From the NCBI RefSeq assembly GCF_003056355.1, contig NZ_PYVW01000014.1, positions 1 through 64,000 on the forward strand: a stretch of 64,000 nt of DNA, given 5' to 3'. This document shows positions 51,569 to 60,591 of the stretch, piece by piece. The DNA comes from Devosia naphthalenivorans. Lineage in GTDB: Bacteria; Pseudomonadota; Alphaproteobacteria; Rhizobiales; Devosiaceae. A program made the position numbers and the translations under genes. Numbering within the stretch: position 1 is the first letter of the stretch; every line of letters begins with the position of its first letter. Below the pieces are notes generated by a model. That model was not told the DNA's origin, made no database searches, and worked only from the letters and a program-made list of their open reading frames with translations.

Positions 51569-53269
51569 ATGACCGATACAGTTCACCTCGAAGCTCACGC
51601 GACCGGCCACGACGCGGCGTCCCATCATCATGAGCCCACCGGCTGGCGCCGTTGGGTCTATTCGACCAACCACAAAGACATTGGCGTGATGTATCTCATC
51701 TTCGCCATTTTCACTGGGATCATCGGTGGTCTGCTATCCGGCGTGATGCGCCTGGAACTGCAGGAGCCCGGCATCCAGATTTTCCACGGCCTGGCCAGCA
51801 TGGTCTATGGTCTTGGTTCTCCCGAGGCAGGGCTCGACGCGGGCAAGCACATGTATAATGTGTTCACCACCGCCCACGCCCTGGTCATGGTGTTTTTCGT
51901 GGTCATGCCGGCGACGATGGGTGGCTTTGCCAACTATTTCGCACCGCTCATGATCGGCGCGCCCGATACGGCGTTCCCACGCATCAACAACATCGCCTTC
52001 TGGCTGCTGCCGCCAGCATTCCTGCTGCTGATGATGTCGCTGTTCTTCCCCGGTGGTGGCGGTGCCAATGAACTTGGTGCGGGTACCGGCTGGACGATCT
52101 ATCCGCCGCTGTCGACCAATGGTCATCCTGGCCCGGCCATGGATTTCGTGATCCTGTCGCTGCACGTGGCTGGCATCTCCTCTATCCTTGGCGCGATCAA
52201 CCTCATCACCACTATCTTCAACATGCGTGCTCCGGGCATGACGCTGCACAAGATGCCGCTGTTTGCCTGGTCGGTGCTCGTGACGGCTTTCCTGCTGCTG
52301 CTGGCCCTGCCAGTGCTGGCCGGCGCCATCACCATGCTGCTGACGGACCGTAATTTCGGCACGTCCTTCTTCCAGCCCGATGAGGGCGGTGATCCGATCC
52401 TGTTCCAGCACCTGTTCTGGTTCTTCGGCCACCCCGAAGTGTACATCATGATCCTGCCGGGCTTCGGCATCATCAGCCACATCGTGTCGACCTTCAGCCG
52501 CAAGCCGATCTTTGGTTACATGGCCATGGCCTATGCCATGGTTGCCATCGGTTTCGTCGGGTTCGTCGTGTGGGCGCACCACATGTACACCACCGGCCTG
52601 AGCCTCGACGTCCAGCGCTACTTCGTTGCGGCCACCATGGTCATCGCGGTGCCCACGGGCGTCAAGATCTTCTCCTGGATCGCCACCATGTGGGGCGGTT
52701 CCATCAGCTTCAAGACGCCAATGCTCTGGGCCATCGGCTTCATCTTCCTGTTCACCGTTGGCGGTGTGACGGGCGTGGTGCTGGCCAATGCCGCAGCTGA
52801 CCGTGTGCTGCACGACACCTACTACGTGGTTGCTCACTTCCACTATGTTCTGTCGCTGGGCGCCGTGTTCTCGATCTTTGCCGGCTGGTACTACTGGTAC
52901 CCCAAGATGTTCGGCTGGATGTATTCCGAGTTCCTGGGCAAGCTGCACTTCTGGGTCATGTTCATCGGTGTGAACCTGATCTTCTTCCCGCAGCACTTCC
53001 TGGGTCTGGCCGGCATGCCGCGCCGCTACATCGACTACCCGGATGCGTTCGGCCTGTGGAACCGCGTTTCCTCGATCGGCTACTACATCACCTTCGTTGC
53101 GATGATCATCTTCTTCTACGCAATGTGGGATGCCGCCAGGAAGAAGCGTCCGGCCGGCGACAACCCCTGGGGTGTCGGTGCAACGACGCTGGAATGGACG
53201 CTGAGCTCTCCGCCGCCGTTCCACCAGTTCACGACACTGCCCCAGATCCACTCGACCAACGCGCACTAA
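51569..53269 (+). CDS. ctaD: Cytochrome c oxidase subunit I
   Basis: The heme a / heme a3-CuB subunit, 566 residues with twelve helices. The conserved [13 protein letters not shown] start, the FFGHPEVYI motif (CuB histidine cross-linked to tyrosine), HHMYTTGL (further CuB ligands) and [14 protein letters not shown] (heme ligands) are all intact. The E of the D channel region (FFGHPEV) marks it as A-type. It lies 22 bases after coxB. Confidence 0.98.
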   Translation: MTDTVHLEAHATGHDAASHHHEPTGWRRWVYSTNHKDIGVMYLIFAIFTGIIGGLLSGVMRLELQEPGIQIFHGLASMVYGLGSPEAGLDAGKHMYNVFTTAHALVMVFFVVMPATMGGFANYFAPLMIGAPDTAFPRINNIAFWLLPPAFLLLMMSLFFPGGGGANELGAGTGWTIYPPLSTNGHPGPAMDFVILSLHVAGISSILGAINLITTIFNMRAPGMTLHKMPLFAWSVLVTAFLLLLALPVLAGAITMLLTDRNFGTSFFQPDEGGDPILFQHLFWFFGHPEVYIMILPGFGIISHIVSTFSRKPIFGYMAMAYAMVAIGFVGFVVWAHHMYTTGLSLDVQRYFVAATMVIAVPTGVKIFSWIATMWGGSISFKTPMLWAIGFIFLFTVGGVTGVVLANAAADRVLHDTYYVVAHFHYVLSLGAVFSIFAGWYYWYPKMFGWMYSEFLGKLHFWVMFIGVNLIFFPQHFLGLAGMPRRYIDYPDAFGLWNRVSSIGYYITFVAMIIFFYAMWDAARKKRPAGDNPWGVGATTLEWTLSSPPPFHQFTTLPQIHSTNAH

Positions 53270-53288
53270 GCGCCGCTTACAAACCAAC

Positions 53289-53308
53289 GGGCCGCGTGCG
53301 CGCGGCCC
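53289..53308. terminator. Stem-loop between ctaD and ctaB
   Basis: A perfect 8-base-pair stem GGGCCGCG / CGCGGCCC with loop TGCG, 20 bases after ctaD. No T run follows, so it is more likely to protect the 3' end of the abundant coxB-ctaD message or to cause partial termination than to end the operon. Confidence 0.5.
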
Positions 53309-53329
53309 TCACCATACGAAGGCAAACCA

Positions 53330-54262
53330 GTGGCTTTGATTGACGACAGCAGAAGCGCGGCAGCGATGACGGGCGAGGCACGCGTCGAGGATTACCTCGC
53401 GCTGCTCAAGCCAAGCGTCATGCAACTGGTCGTGTTCACCGCCATCGTCGGTCTGGTGGTGGCGCCTGGCACGATCAATCCAGTGATCGGCATTATTGCC
53501 GTGCTGTGCATTGCCATCGGGGCAGGCGGCTCTGGCGCCCTCAACATGTGGTACGACCGCGACATCGACGCCATCATGAGCCGGACGGTCAACCGGCCGA
53601 TTCCTGCCGGCCGGGTCACCGGCGAGGAAGCTCTGGTCTTTGGCATGGTGCTGTCGCTGTTCTCGGTGGCCCTGCTTGGGCTTGCGACCAACTGGGTCGC
53701 CGCGGGGCTCCTGGCCTTCACCATCTTCTTTTACGCCGTCATCTATACGATGTGGCTCAAGCGCCGCACGCCGCAGAACATCGTCATTGGTGGCGCGGCC
53801 GGTGCCTTCCCGCCCATGGTCGGCTGGGCTGCCGTCACAGGCACCGTGTCGATCGAGAGCGTGGTGCTGTTTCTCATCATCTTCCTGTGGACGCCGCCGC
53901 ACTTCTGGGCGCTGGCACTCTACAAGCAGAGCGACTATGGCGCCGCCGGCGTGCCGATGATGCCCAACGTCGTTGGCAATGCCTCCACCAAGCGGCAGAT
54001 CTTTGCCTACACGGTCGTGCTGGGTGCCTCCGCCATGCTGCCCTCCGTGCTGGGCTTTTCCGGATGGGTCTATACCACTGTTGCCGTGATCACCGGCGTG
54101 TCGTTCATCATGCTGGCCTGGCGTCTGCTACGCACCAACGAAGATGTGGCGATGCGCAAGTCTGCGCGTTCGCTGTTCAACTATTCGCTGAGCTATCTGT
54201 TCATCGTGTTTTTCGCCTATCTGGCCGACAATCTGCTAACCCGGTTCGGAGGCTTCGTCTGA
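53330..54262 (+). CDS. ctaB: Protoheme IX farnesyltransferase (heme O synthase)
   Basis: Converts heme B to heme O, the first step to heme A for the oxidase. A UbiA-family membrane protein of 310 residues; the aspartate-rich motif is [21 protein letters not shown], and [12 protein letters not shown] is the heme O synthase signature. GTG 53330 is used, after a GAAGGC site. Its stop overlaps the next ATG by one base (TGATG). Confidence 0.96.
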   Translation: MALIDDSRSAAAMTGEARVEDYLALLKPSVMQLVVFTAIVGLVVAPGTINPVIGIIAVLCIAIGAGGSGALNMWYDRDIDAIMSRTVNRPIPAGRVTGEEALVFGMVLSLFSVALLGLATNWVAAGLLAFTIFFYAVIYTMWLKRRTPQNIVIGGAAGAFPPMVGWAAVTGTVSIESVVLFLIIFLWTPPHFWALALYKQSDYGAAGVPMMPNVVGNASTKRQIFAYTVVLGASAMLPSVLGFSGWVYTTVAVITGVSFIMLAWRLLRTNEDVAMRKSARSLFNYSLSYLFIVFFAYLADNLLTRFGGFV

Positions 54263-54441
54263 TGAGCGCGCCGGACGAGCTGCGCCCCACTGCCGAGACG
54301 CCGGAGCAGGCCGCTGCGCGTGCCAGGGTGCGCCGCCGCCGCTCGATTGCCCTGGCATTGGCCTTGGCATTGTTTGCCATCACTTTTTATGTGCTGACCA
54401 TCGTCAAGATGGGACCAGCCCTGTTTGATCGAGCGATTTGA
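54262..54441 (+). CDS. coxF: Small membrane protein CoxF
   Basis: A 59-residue protein: a charged, Arg-rich N-terminal half, one membrane helix (SIALALALALFAITFYVLTIV) and a short KMGPALF tail. A protein of this size and layout lies between ctaB and ctaG in most alphaproteobacterial oxidase operons and is called CoxF. Its role is not well established. It overlaps both neighbours by one base, so all three are coupled. Confidence 0.8.
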   Translation: MSAPDELRPTAETPEQAAARARVRRRRSIALALALALFAITFYVLTIVKMGPALFDRAI

Positions 54442-55007
54442 TGGTCGATTTTACTCAACCCGATCTTGATCCGGGCCTCGCCCGGCGCAACAAGCGCCTG
54501 GCGCTTACCGGCCTCGGGATTGTTCTCGGCATGGTAGGCCTGGCTTATGCGTCCGTGCCGCTGTACCAGCTGTTTTGTCAGGTGACCGGCTATGGCGGCA
54601 CCACGCAAGTGGCGACCGACAGCCCCAAGGGCGCCATTGCCCGCGAGATGACGGTGCGCTTTGACTCCAACGTCGCACACGATCTGAACTGGACCGTAGG
54701 GCCCGCCGCCTCTATCACCGGTCAGATCGGCAAGGTGGACACGGTCAACTACGTTGCGACCAACCATTCCGACCGGCCCATTACCGGCATGGCAATCTTC
54801 AACGTATCGCCCGTGCGTGCCGGCGCCTATTTCAACAAGATCGAATGCTTCTGCTTTACCGAGCAGACGCTGCAGCCCGGTGAAACCGTGGACATGCCGA
54901 TCGTGTTCTTCGTCGATCCCGAGCTTGACGATAATCGCGAGCTCGACACCATCAAAGAGATCACCCTCTCTTACACCTTCTATGCTTCAGACAACGGGGG
55001 AAGCTGA
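54441..55007 (+). CDS. ctaG: Cytochrome c oxidase assembly protein CtaG (Cox11 type)
   Basis: Delivers copper to the CuB site of subunit I. One N-terminal membrane helix anchors a periplasmic domain; the copper-binding CFCF motif is in KIECFCFTEQTLQPGE, and VPLYQLFCQVTGYGGTT is the second family block with its own cysteine. The product is 188 residues. The ATG at 54441 overlaps the coxF stop. Confidence 0.96.
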   Translation: MVDFTQPDLDPGLARRNKRLALTGLGIVLGMVGLAYASVPLYQLFCQVTGYGGTTQVATDSPKGAIAREMTVRFDSNVAHDLNWTVGPAASITGQIGKVDTVNYVATNHSDRPITGMAIFNVSPVRAGAYFNKIECFCFTEQTLQPGETVDMPIVFFVDPELDDNRELDTIKEITLSYTFYASDNGGS

Positions 55008-55010
55008 CCC

Positions 55011-55844
55011 ATGGCCGACTTAGTGAAAAACCACGACTACCATATGGTCGAGCCCAGCCCATGGCCCTTTGTCATGTCGGTTGCCGTGTTCATCCTGGCC
55101 GTAGGCGGCATCTTCTGGATGCACCAGTGGACACCATGGGTGTTCTTCATCGGCCTGGTTGGCGTGCTCTACACCATGTACGCCTGGTGGAGCGACGTCA
55201 TCAAGGAAGCCAACGGCGGCGATCACACCCCGGTGGTGCAGATGCACCATCGCTATGGCATGCTGCTGTTCATCACCTCCGAAATCATGGTCTTCTTCGG
55301 CTTCTTCTGGGCCTATTTCGATGGTTTCTTCCGCCTCGATGACGTGGAGCAATATGCCCGTGTCGCGGCGACCGGCGGGGTTTGGCCGCCAATGGGCGTG
55401 GAATTGTTTGACCCGTTCCACCTGCCTTTGTTCAATACGCTGCTGCTGCTGACCTCCGGCACCACCGTCACCTGGGCTCACCATGCGCTGCTCGAAGGCG
55501 ACCGTCAGGGCCTGAAGTGGGGCCTGTGGCTGACCGTGCTGCTCGGCGCCGTGTTCACCTGCGTGCAGGCTCTGGAATATTCCGAAGCGGGCTTCGGCTT
55601 TGCCGGCAACATGTATGGTGCAACCTTCTTCATGGCGACCGGCCTGCACGGCTTCCACGTTCTGGTCGGCACGATCTTCCTGGCGGTCTGCCTCTATCGT
55701 GCCTATCGCGGTGATTTCACTCCCGAACGCCATCTCGGTTTCGAATTCGCCGCCTGGTACTGGCACTTCGTGGACGTGGTTTGGCTGTTCCTGTTCGCCT
55801 CGATCTACATCTGGGGCAGCTGGGGCGTTGCGCTGCACCACTAG
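55011..55844 (+). CDS. ctaE: Cytochrome c oxidase subunit III
   Basis: A seven-helix subunit of 277 residues that stabilises the oxidase core. The conserved parts are KNHDYHMVEPSPWP at the start, MLLFITSEIMVFFGFFWAYF, TWAHHALLEGDR and the closing WYWHFVDVVWLFLF. Starts 3 bases after ctaG. A terminator-like hairpin follows. Confidence 0.97.
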   Translation: MADLVKNHDYHMVEPSPWPFVMSVAVFILAVGGIFWMHQWTPWVFFIGLVGVLYTMYAWWSDVIKEANGGDHTPVVQMHHRYGMLLFITSEIMVFFGFFWAYFDGFFRLDDVEQYARVAATGGVWPPMGVELFDPFHLPLFNTLLLLTSGTTVTWAHHALLEGDRQGLKWGLWLTVLLGAVFTCVQALEYSEAGFGFAGNMYGATFFMATGLHGFHVLVGTIFLAVCLYRAYRGDFTPERHLGFEFAAWYWHFVDVVWLFLFASIYIWGSWGVALHH

Positions 55845-55864
55845 CCCGACGCGATTTAATGAAA

Positions 55865-55896
55865 GGGCGCAGCCACAAGCTGCGCCCTATTTCTTT
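55865..55896 (+). terminator. Rho-independent terminator after ctaE
   Basis: A perfect 9-base-pair stem GGGCGCAGC / GCTGCGCCC with a 5-base loop (CACAA) is followed by TATTTCTTT. It lies 20 bases after the ctaE stop and only 9 bases before the DUF983 start, so it should end most oxidase transcripts and reduce expression of the genes that follow. Confidence 0.8.
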
Positions 55897-55905
55897 GGAG
55901 CCCCT

Positions 55906-56259
55906 GTGCAACAGCCGTCCCCTATCGCCACCGGCCTGCTTTGCCGCTGCCCACGCTGTGGCAAGGGCAAGCTGTTTGCGGGCTATCTCAAGATCGTGCC
56001 GGTCTGCCCGGAATGCGGGCTCGATCTGAAATTCGCCGATAGCGGCGACGGTCCGGCCATTTTCGTCATTTTTCTTGTGGCGCCTTTGGTGATCCTCATG
56101 GCCCTCGTCGTGGGTGCTGTATTCAATCCTCCTCCCTATGTGCACCTCATGCTCTGGATTCCGACGACACTTGCGCTTTCGCTGCTGCTCCTGCCGCCGT
56201 TCAAGGGCGTGCTGGTGGCCCTGCAATATCGTCACGACGCACATGAGGGGCACCAATGA
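55906..56259 (+). CDS. DUF983 family protein
   Basis: A 117-residue membrane protein with an N-terminal zinc-ribbon-like pair of CxxC motifs (CRCPRCGKGKLF and CPECGLDL) and two hydrophobic helices. Members are found beside oxidase assembly genes in alphaproteobacteria; function unknown. It starts at GTG 55906 with TTGGAG as binding site, just after the terminator. Its stop overlaps the SURF1 start (ATGA). Confidence 0.88.
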   Translation: MQQPSPIATGLLCRCPRCGKGKLFAGYLKIVPVCPECGLDLKFADSGDGPAIFVIFLVAPLVILMALVVGAVFNPPPYVHLMLWIPTTLALSLLLLPPFKGVLVALQYRHDAHEGHQ

Positions 56260-57011
56260 GCGCGCCGCGTTCCCGTCCCATCATGACCGCCATCTTTGCC
56301 GTGATGATGCTGGCGCTGGCCGTTACTTGCGTATGGCTCGGCACTTGGCAGATGAACCGGCTGGCTGAAAAGGAGGCGCTGGTTGCGGCCGTCGATCAGC
56401 GGCTCGATGCCGATCCGGTGCCAGCGCCGGCAGCATCCGATTGGCCGACGCTTGATCTCGGTGCTTTCAACTTCCAGCCAGTCTCCCTGACCGGTGCGTT
56501 CCGCTATAACCAGACCGTCACGGTCTTCACCAGCCTCGCCAATGCGCGTGGCCCTGCTTCGGGGCCGGGTTACTGGGTAATGACGCCCTTTGTGCTGGCC
56601 GATGGCGGCACGGTGTTCGTCAATCGAGGCTTCGTGCCTGCCGAATTCCAAGCAGCCGCCGTCACGGATGCCGAAGGCGATGAAAACCAGGTGACGATCA
56701 CCGGCGTGCTGCGCCCATCCGAAGCGGCCGGCTTCATGACGCCGGAACCGGACAGCTCGAACCGCACCGAATGGGTGAGAGACACCACGCGCCTCGCGGC
56801 CATGGTGGACCCGGCTCTGGCGCCCGTTGCGCCGTTCTATGTCGACATGCCCGCTGGAGCGCCCGGCCAACTGCCCCAGGGCGGCGAAACGGTTGTCGAC
56901 TTTTCCAACAACCATCTGGGCTACGCCTATACCTGGTATGGCTTTGCCATCGTCGCAATCGTCATGCTTGGGTTCTGGCTATGGCGGCAGCGCCACCCGA
57001 CGAAGGGCTGA
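56256..57011 (+). CDS. SURF1 family oxidase assembly protein
   Basis: Assists insertion of heme a into subunit I. Two membrane helices, one at each end, enclose a periplasmic domain, the SURF1 layout. Visible marks are VWLGTWQMNRLAEKEAL near the N terminus, GYWVMTPFVLADGGTVFVNRGFVP in the centre and NNHLGYAYTWYGFA at the end. The product is 251 residues. Cotranslated with DUF983. Confidence 0.94.
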   Translation: MSAPRSRPIMTAIFAVMMLALAVTCVWLGTWQMNRLAEKEALVAAVDQRLDADPVPAPAASDWPTLDLGAFNFQPVSLTGAFRYNQTVTVFTSLANARGPASGPGYWVMTPFVLADGGTVFVNRGFVPAEFQAAAVTDAEGDENQVTITGVLRPSEAAGFMTPEPDSSNRTEWVRDTTRLAAMVDPALAPVAPFYVDMPAGAPGQLPQGGETVVDFSNNHLGYAYTWYGFAIVAIVMLGFWLWRQRHPTKG

Positions 57012-57080
57012 TCCACCAAACTTGCGGTTCACCTCCAGTTTTTATAGGTTGCACGAATTCTGAAAGGGCCTTCTCCCCGA

Positions 57081-58475
57081 ATGCAGTTTGTTTCAACGCG
57101 TGGCCAGGCGCCCGTGCTCGGTTTCTCCGACGCCGTCCTGGCAGGCCTGGCGTCCGACGGCGGCCTTTATGTTCCCCAGTCCTGGCCGCAAATCGGCCGC
57201 GATGAAATCGCTAGTTTTGCCGGGCGGCCTTATGCCGATGTGGCCTACGCAATCATCTCGCGCTTCGTCGGCGACGAGATTGCGCCCGCCAAGCTCAAGC
57301 AGATCATCGACGACAGCTACGCCGTGTTCCGCCATCCTTCGGTGACCCCGATCCTGGAACTCGAGCCCAATCACTTCATCCTCGAACTGTTCCACGGCCC
57401 AACGCTGGCGTTCAAGGACGTGGCCATGCAGTTCCTCAGCCGGGTTATGGACCATATCCTGCTCGAACGCGGGCTGAAGGCGACCATTGTGGGCGCCACC
57501 TCGGGTGACACCGGGTCAGCCGCCATCGAGGCATTTCGCGGGCGCGACACCACGGACATCTTCATCCTGCATCCCCAAGGCCGCACGTCCCCGGTGCAGC
57601 GCCTGCAGATGACCACGGTGCTCGACGCCAATGTGCATAATGTGGCGCTCGAGGGCACGTTCGATGACTGCCAGAACATCGTCAAGGCGATGTTCAACAA
57701 CCATGGCTTCCGCGACCGCGTGCGTCTGTCGGGCGTCAATTCGATCAACTGGGGCCGCATCGTCGCGCAGATTGTCTACTATTTTACCGCGGCATCCTCT
57801 CTCGGCAGCCCCTACCGCCCGGTGAGCTTCACCGTGCCGACCGGAAATTTCGGTGATATTTTTGCCGGCTATTGCGCCAAGGCAATGGGCCTGCCCATCG
57901 AGAAATTGGTGATAGCTACCAACGCCAATGATATTCTCGCTCGCGCCATGGAAACGGGCCGCTACGAGATGGATGGCGTGGTGCCCACGATCAGCCCCTC
58001 CATGGATATCCAGATTTCTTCCAATTTCGAACGCTTGCTGTTCGAGGGGGCAGGGCGCGATGCCCAGGCGGTCGTCCGCATGATGGAAAGTCTCAAGCAG
58101 TCCGGCGGCTTTGCGCTACCGGTCGATGCGGTTGCCAGCATCCGTCGCGACTTCGTTGCCGGCACGACCAATGAGGCGGAAACGCGGGCCACTATTTCCA
58201 TGACCCACCAGGGCGCCGGCTATCTGCTGGACCCGCACACGGCTGTCGGCGTCAATGTTGCCCGCCACCAACCGCGTGGCACCGCGCCCATGGTGACGCT
58301 GGCGACGGCCCATCCGGCCAAGTTCCCCGCCGCCGTGCGCGAGGCGTCCGGCGTGGACCCGGCCTTGCCGGCCTGGCTGGCCGATCTTTATTCGCGGGAA
58401 GAGCGCCTCAGCGTGCTTGCCAATGATCAACAGGCAGTTGAAGATTTCATTTCAGCGCGTACGCGCGCTGCCTAG
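57081..58475 (+). CDS. thrC: Threonine synthase
   Basis: Makes threonine from O-phosphohomoserine; pyridoxal phosphate enzyme of fold type II. The cofactor lysine is in LELFHGPTLAFKDVAMQFL, and GATSGDTGSAAIEAFRG, NSINWGRIVAQIVYYF and VPTGNFGDIFAGY are class marks. At 464 residues it is the longer, gammaproteobacterial/yeast-type enzyme. It follows SURF1 in many rhizobia. Confidence 0.97.
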   Translation: MQFVSTRGQAPVLGFSDAVLAGLASDGGLYVPQSWPQIGRDEIASFAGRPYADVAYAIISRFVGDEIAPAKLKQIIDDSYAVFRHPSVTPILELEPNHFILELFHGPTLAFKDVAMQFLSRVMDHILLERGLKATIVGATSGDTGSAAIEAFRGRDTTDIFILHPQGRTSPVQRLQMTTVLDANVHNVALEGTFDDCQNIVKAMFNNHGFRDRVRLSGVNSINWGRIVAQIVYYFTAASSLGSPYRPVSFTVPTGNFGDIFAGYCAKAMGLPIEKLVIATNANDILARAMETGRYEMDGVVPTISPSMDIQISSNFERLLFEGAGRDAQAVVRMMESLKQSGGFALPVDAVASIRRDFVAGTTNEAETRATISMTHQGAGYLLDPHTAVGVNVARHQPRGTAPMVTLATAHPAKFPAAVREASGVDPALPAWLADLYSREERLSVLANDQQAVEDFISARTRAA

Positions 58476-58526
58476 CCGAAAGGGAAGCACGCGGTCCACC
58501 CGATCGCCGGCCCCGAGGAGAACTGC

Positions 58527-59789
58527 GTGAGCGTACAATCGACGACCCTGGATAATGGCATGGTGGTTCTCACCGACGACATGCCGCACCTCGAAAGCGC
58601 CTCGCTGGGGGTCTGGGTCAAGGCGGGCGCCCGCTCCGAGCGCAAGGCCGAACACGGTATTTCCCACCTGCTCGAACACATGGCCTTCAAGGGCACGGCG
58701 TCGCGCAACTCGCTGGCGATTGCCGAAGCGATCGAGAATGTGGGCGGTGACCTCAACGCTGCAACCTCCATCGAACACACCGGCTATTTCGCCCGCGTGC
58801 TCAAGGAGGATGTGGTGCTCGCAGCCGATATCCTCAGCGACATCCTGCAGAATTCGCTGTTCGACGATGATGAGTTGCTGCGCGAAAAACAGGTGATCGT
58901 TCAGGAAATCGGCGCGGCGCGCGATAACCCGGACGATCACGTCTTCGACCTGTTCCAGGCGGCAGCCTTTCCCACCCAACCCATTGGCCGCACCATCCTG
59001 GGCACGGTCGACTCGGTCCGCGACTTCAATCCGGACATGGTCCGCAAATACATGAACCGCAATTATGTGGGCGACCACATGGTGATGGCGGCGGCCGGCA
59101 ATGTCGATCACGACGGGCTGGTGGATGTGGCGCGCAGCCGCTTTGCCGATCTCAAACCCAATGGTGCTCCCGCTCCGCAACGGGCCGAATACCAGGGCGG
59201 CGAAGAGCGCCTGATTTCCGACCACGAACAGGCCCACATCGTCGTCGGCTTCGAAGGCCGCGCCTATAATGCCGATGGCTTCTACGCAGCCCAGGTGCTG
59301 GCCTCGATTCTGGGCGGCGGCATGAGCTCGCGCCTGTTCCAGGAGGTCCGCGAAAAGCGCGGCCTCTGCTATTCCGTTTATTCCTTCCACTGGGCCTTTG
59401 CCGATAGTGGCGTGTTTGGCGTCGCCGCCGCGACCGGCGAAGAGGAAGTGGCCGATCTCGTTCCCGTGGTCCTGGATGAACTCAAACGGGCCACCCAGTC
59501 GATCACCGACGACGAAGTGATCCGCGTGCGCAATCAGATTCGCGCGGGCCTCCTCATGTCACTCGAAAGTCCCTCGGCGCGCGCCGGCCAGTTGGCCCGG
59601 CAGCAGATTTTGTGGGGCCGTCCCATTCCCATGCAGGAGACGGTCGATCGCATCAACGCCATTACCGCCCGCCGGGTGCAGGACGTGGCCGAACAGATTT
59701 TTACGCAGGGGGCACCGACGCTCGCAGGCATTGGGCCGATCGGCAATCTCGCCGATGTCGGCGCCATTGGCGACTACCTCAAACGCTAA
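58527..59789 (+). CDS. M16 family zinc peptidase (processing peptidase-like)
   Basis: A 420-residue cytoplasmic metalloprotease related to the mitochondrial processing peptidase beta subunit. The inverted zinc motif HxxEH is in GISHLLEHMAFKGT near residue 50, with the third ligand glutamate expected about 77 residues later in the VGGDLNAATSIEHTGY to VIVQEIG span. The glycine-rich loop LGGGMSSRLFQEVREKRGL is intact. GTG 58527 is used, after a GAGGAG site. Placed after thrC as in relatives. Confidence 0.92.
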   Translation: MSVQSTTLDNGMVVLTDDMPHLESASLGVWVKAGARSERKAEHGISHLLEHMAFKGTASRNSLAIAEAIENVGGDLNAATSIEHTGYFARVLKEDVVLAADILSDILQNSLFDDDELLREKQVIVQEIGAARDNPDDHVFDLFQAAAFPTQPIGRTILGTVDSVRDFNPDMVRKYMNRNYVGDHMVMAAAGNVDHDGLVDVARSRFADLKPNGAPAPQRAEYQGGEERLISDHEQAHIVVGFEGRAYNADGFYAAQVLASILGGGMSSRLFQEVREKRGLCYSVYSFHWAFADSGVFGVAAATGEEEVADLVPVVLDELKRATQSITDDEVIRVRNQIRAGLLMSLESPSARAGQLARQQILWGRPIPMQETVDRINAITARRVQDVAEQIFTQGAPTLAGIGPIGNLADVGAIGDYLKR

Positions 59790-59790
59790 A

Positions 59791-60405
59791 ATGGCCGTGC
59801 TGTGGCCTTGGTCCTCGCCCGCGCAGTTGATGTCCCTTCAGGGCAAGGGCCTGCTGCTGCGCCTGCCGCAGATGAGCGATTACGAGCAGTGGTACACACT
59901 GCGCCATGACAGCCGCAATTTTCTAAAACCCTTCGAGCCGCGCTGGACTGAAGCCGATCTGAGCCGCCGCGTGTTCACCATGCGGGTGCGCCGGGCCCGC
60001 GAAGAGGCCGAGGCCGGCACCGACTATTCGTTTTTCGTGTTCAGACAGCAAAACGGATACGAAGTTCTCGTCGGCGGGGTGACGCTTTCCAATGTTCGCC
60101 GCCGCGCCGCGCAATTCGTCAATCTCGGCTACTGGATGGGCGAGCCTTTTGCCGGCAAGGGAATCATGACCGAGGCCGTAGCGGTCTGCCTTCCCTTCGT
60201 GTTCGAGACGCTGGATCTTCACCGCATTCATGCGGCCTTCCTGCCCGGCAATATGGCCTCGCGCCGGGTGCTCGAAAAGAATGGCTTCGTTGAAGAAGGC
60301 TTTGCGGAAAAGTACCTACAGATCAACGGACGCTGGGAAGACCACGTGTTGTTTGGCCTGACCCGCGAGCGCTACGAAAGCTGGCGCTACATCAATCGCA
60401 GCTAA
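59791..60405 (+). CDS. GNAT acetyltransferase, RimJ-like
   Basis: A GCN5-related N-acetyltransferase of 204 residues, similar to the ribosomal-protein alanine acetyltransferases. The acetyl-CoA segment is LGYWMGEPFAGKGIMTEAVAVCLPFVF, and HAAFLPGNMASRRVLEKNGFVEEG is the RimJ/RimL-type closing block. The substrate is unknown. ATG 59791 follows the peptidase stop by one base; ATG 59830 is an alternative. Confidence 0.88.
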   Translation: MAVLWPWSSPAQLMSLQGKGLLLRLPQMSDYEQWYTLRHDSRNFLKPFEPRWTEADLSRRVFTMRVRRAREEAEAGTDYSFFVFRQQNGYEVLVGGVTLSNVRRRAAQFVNLGYWMGEPFAGKGIMTEAVAVCLPFVFETLDLHRIHAAFLPGNMASRRVLEKNGFVEEGFAEKYLQINGRWEDHVLFGLTRERYESWRYINRS

Positions 60406-60591
60406 TCGGGACCCGGGGTCGTTCCTCTGTTGCCGATCGGCAACACGGCAGGAACCTTGTCGTATGGTTTAAACCTCGCTACCAAGGTTTGTTCCCCTTG
60501 GTGGAGCGCGCCACAGCAGAAATCTGGTCGCACGCGCGATCCGCAGGCGCGCCGCCACAATGAAGCCTACCGCAGGATATAATCGCCCCTG

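Noticed and set aside
51734..53287. A 517-codon open frame on the minus strand opposite ctaD
   Set aside because: Antisense of a highly conserved gene; the peptide is His/Asp/Glu/Arg-rich low-quality sequence typical of such shadows.
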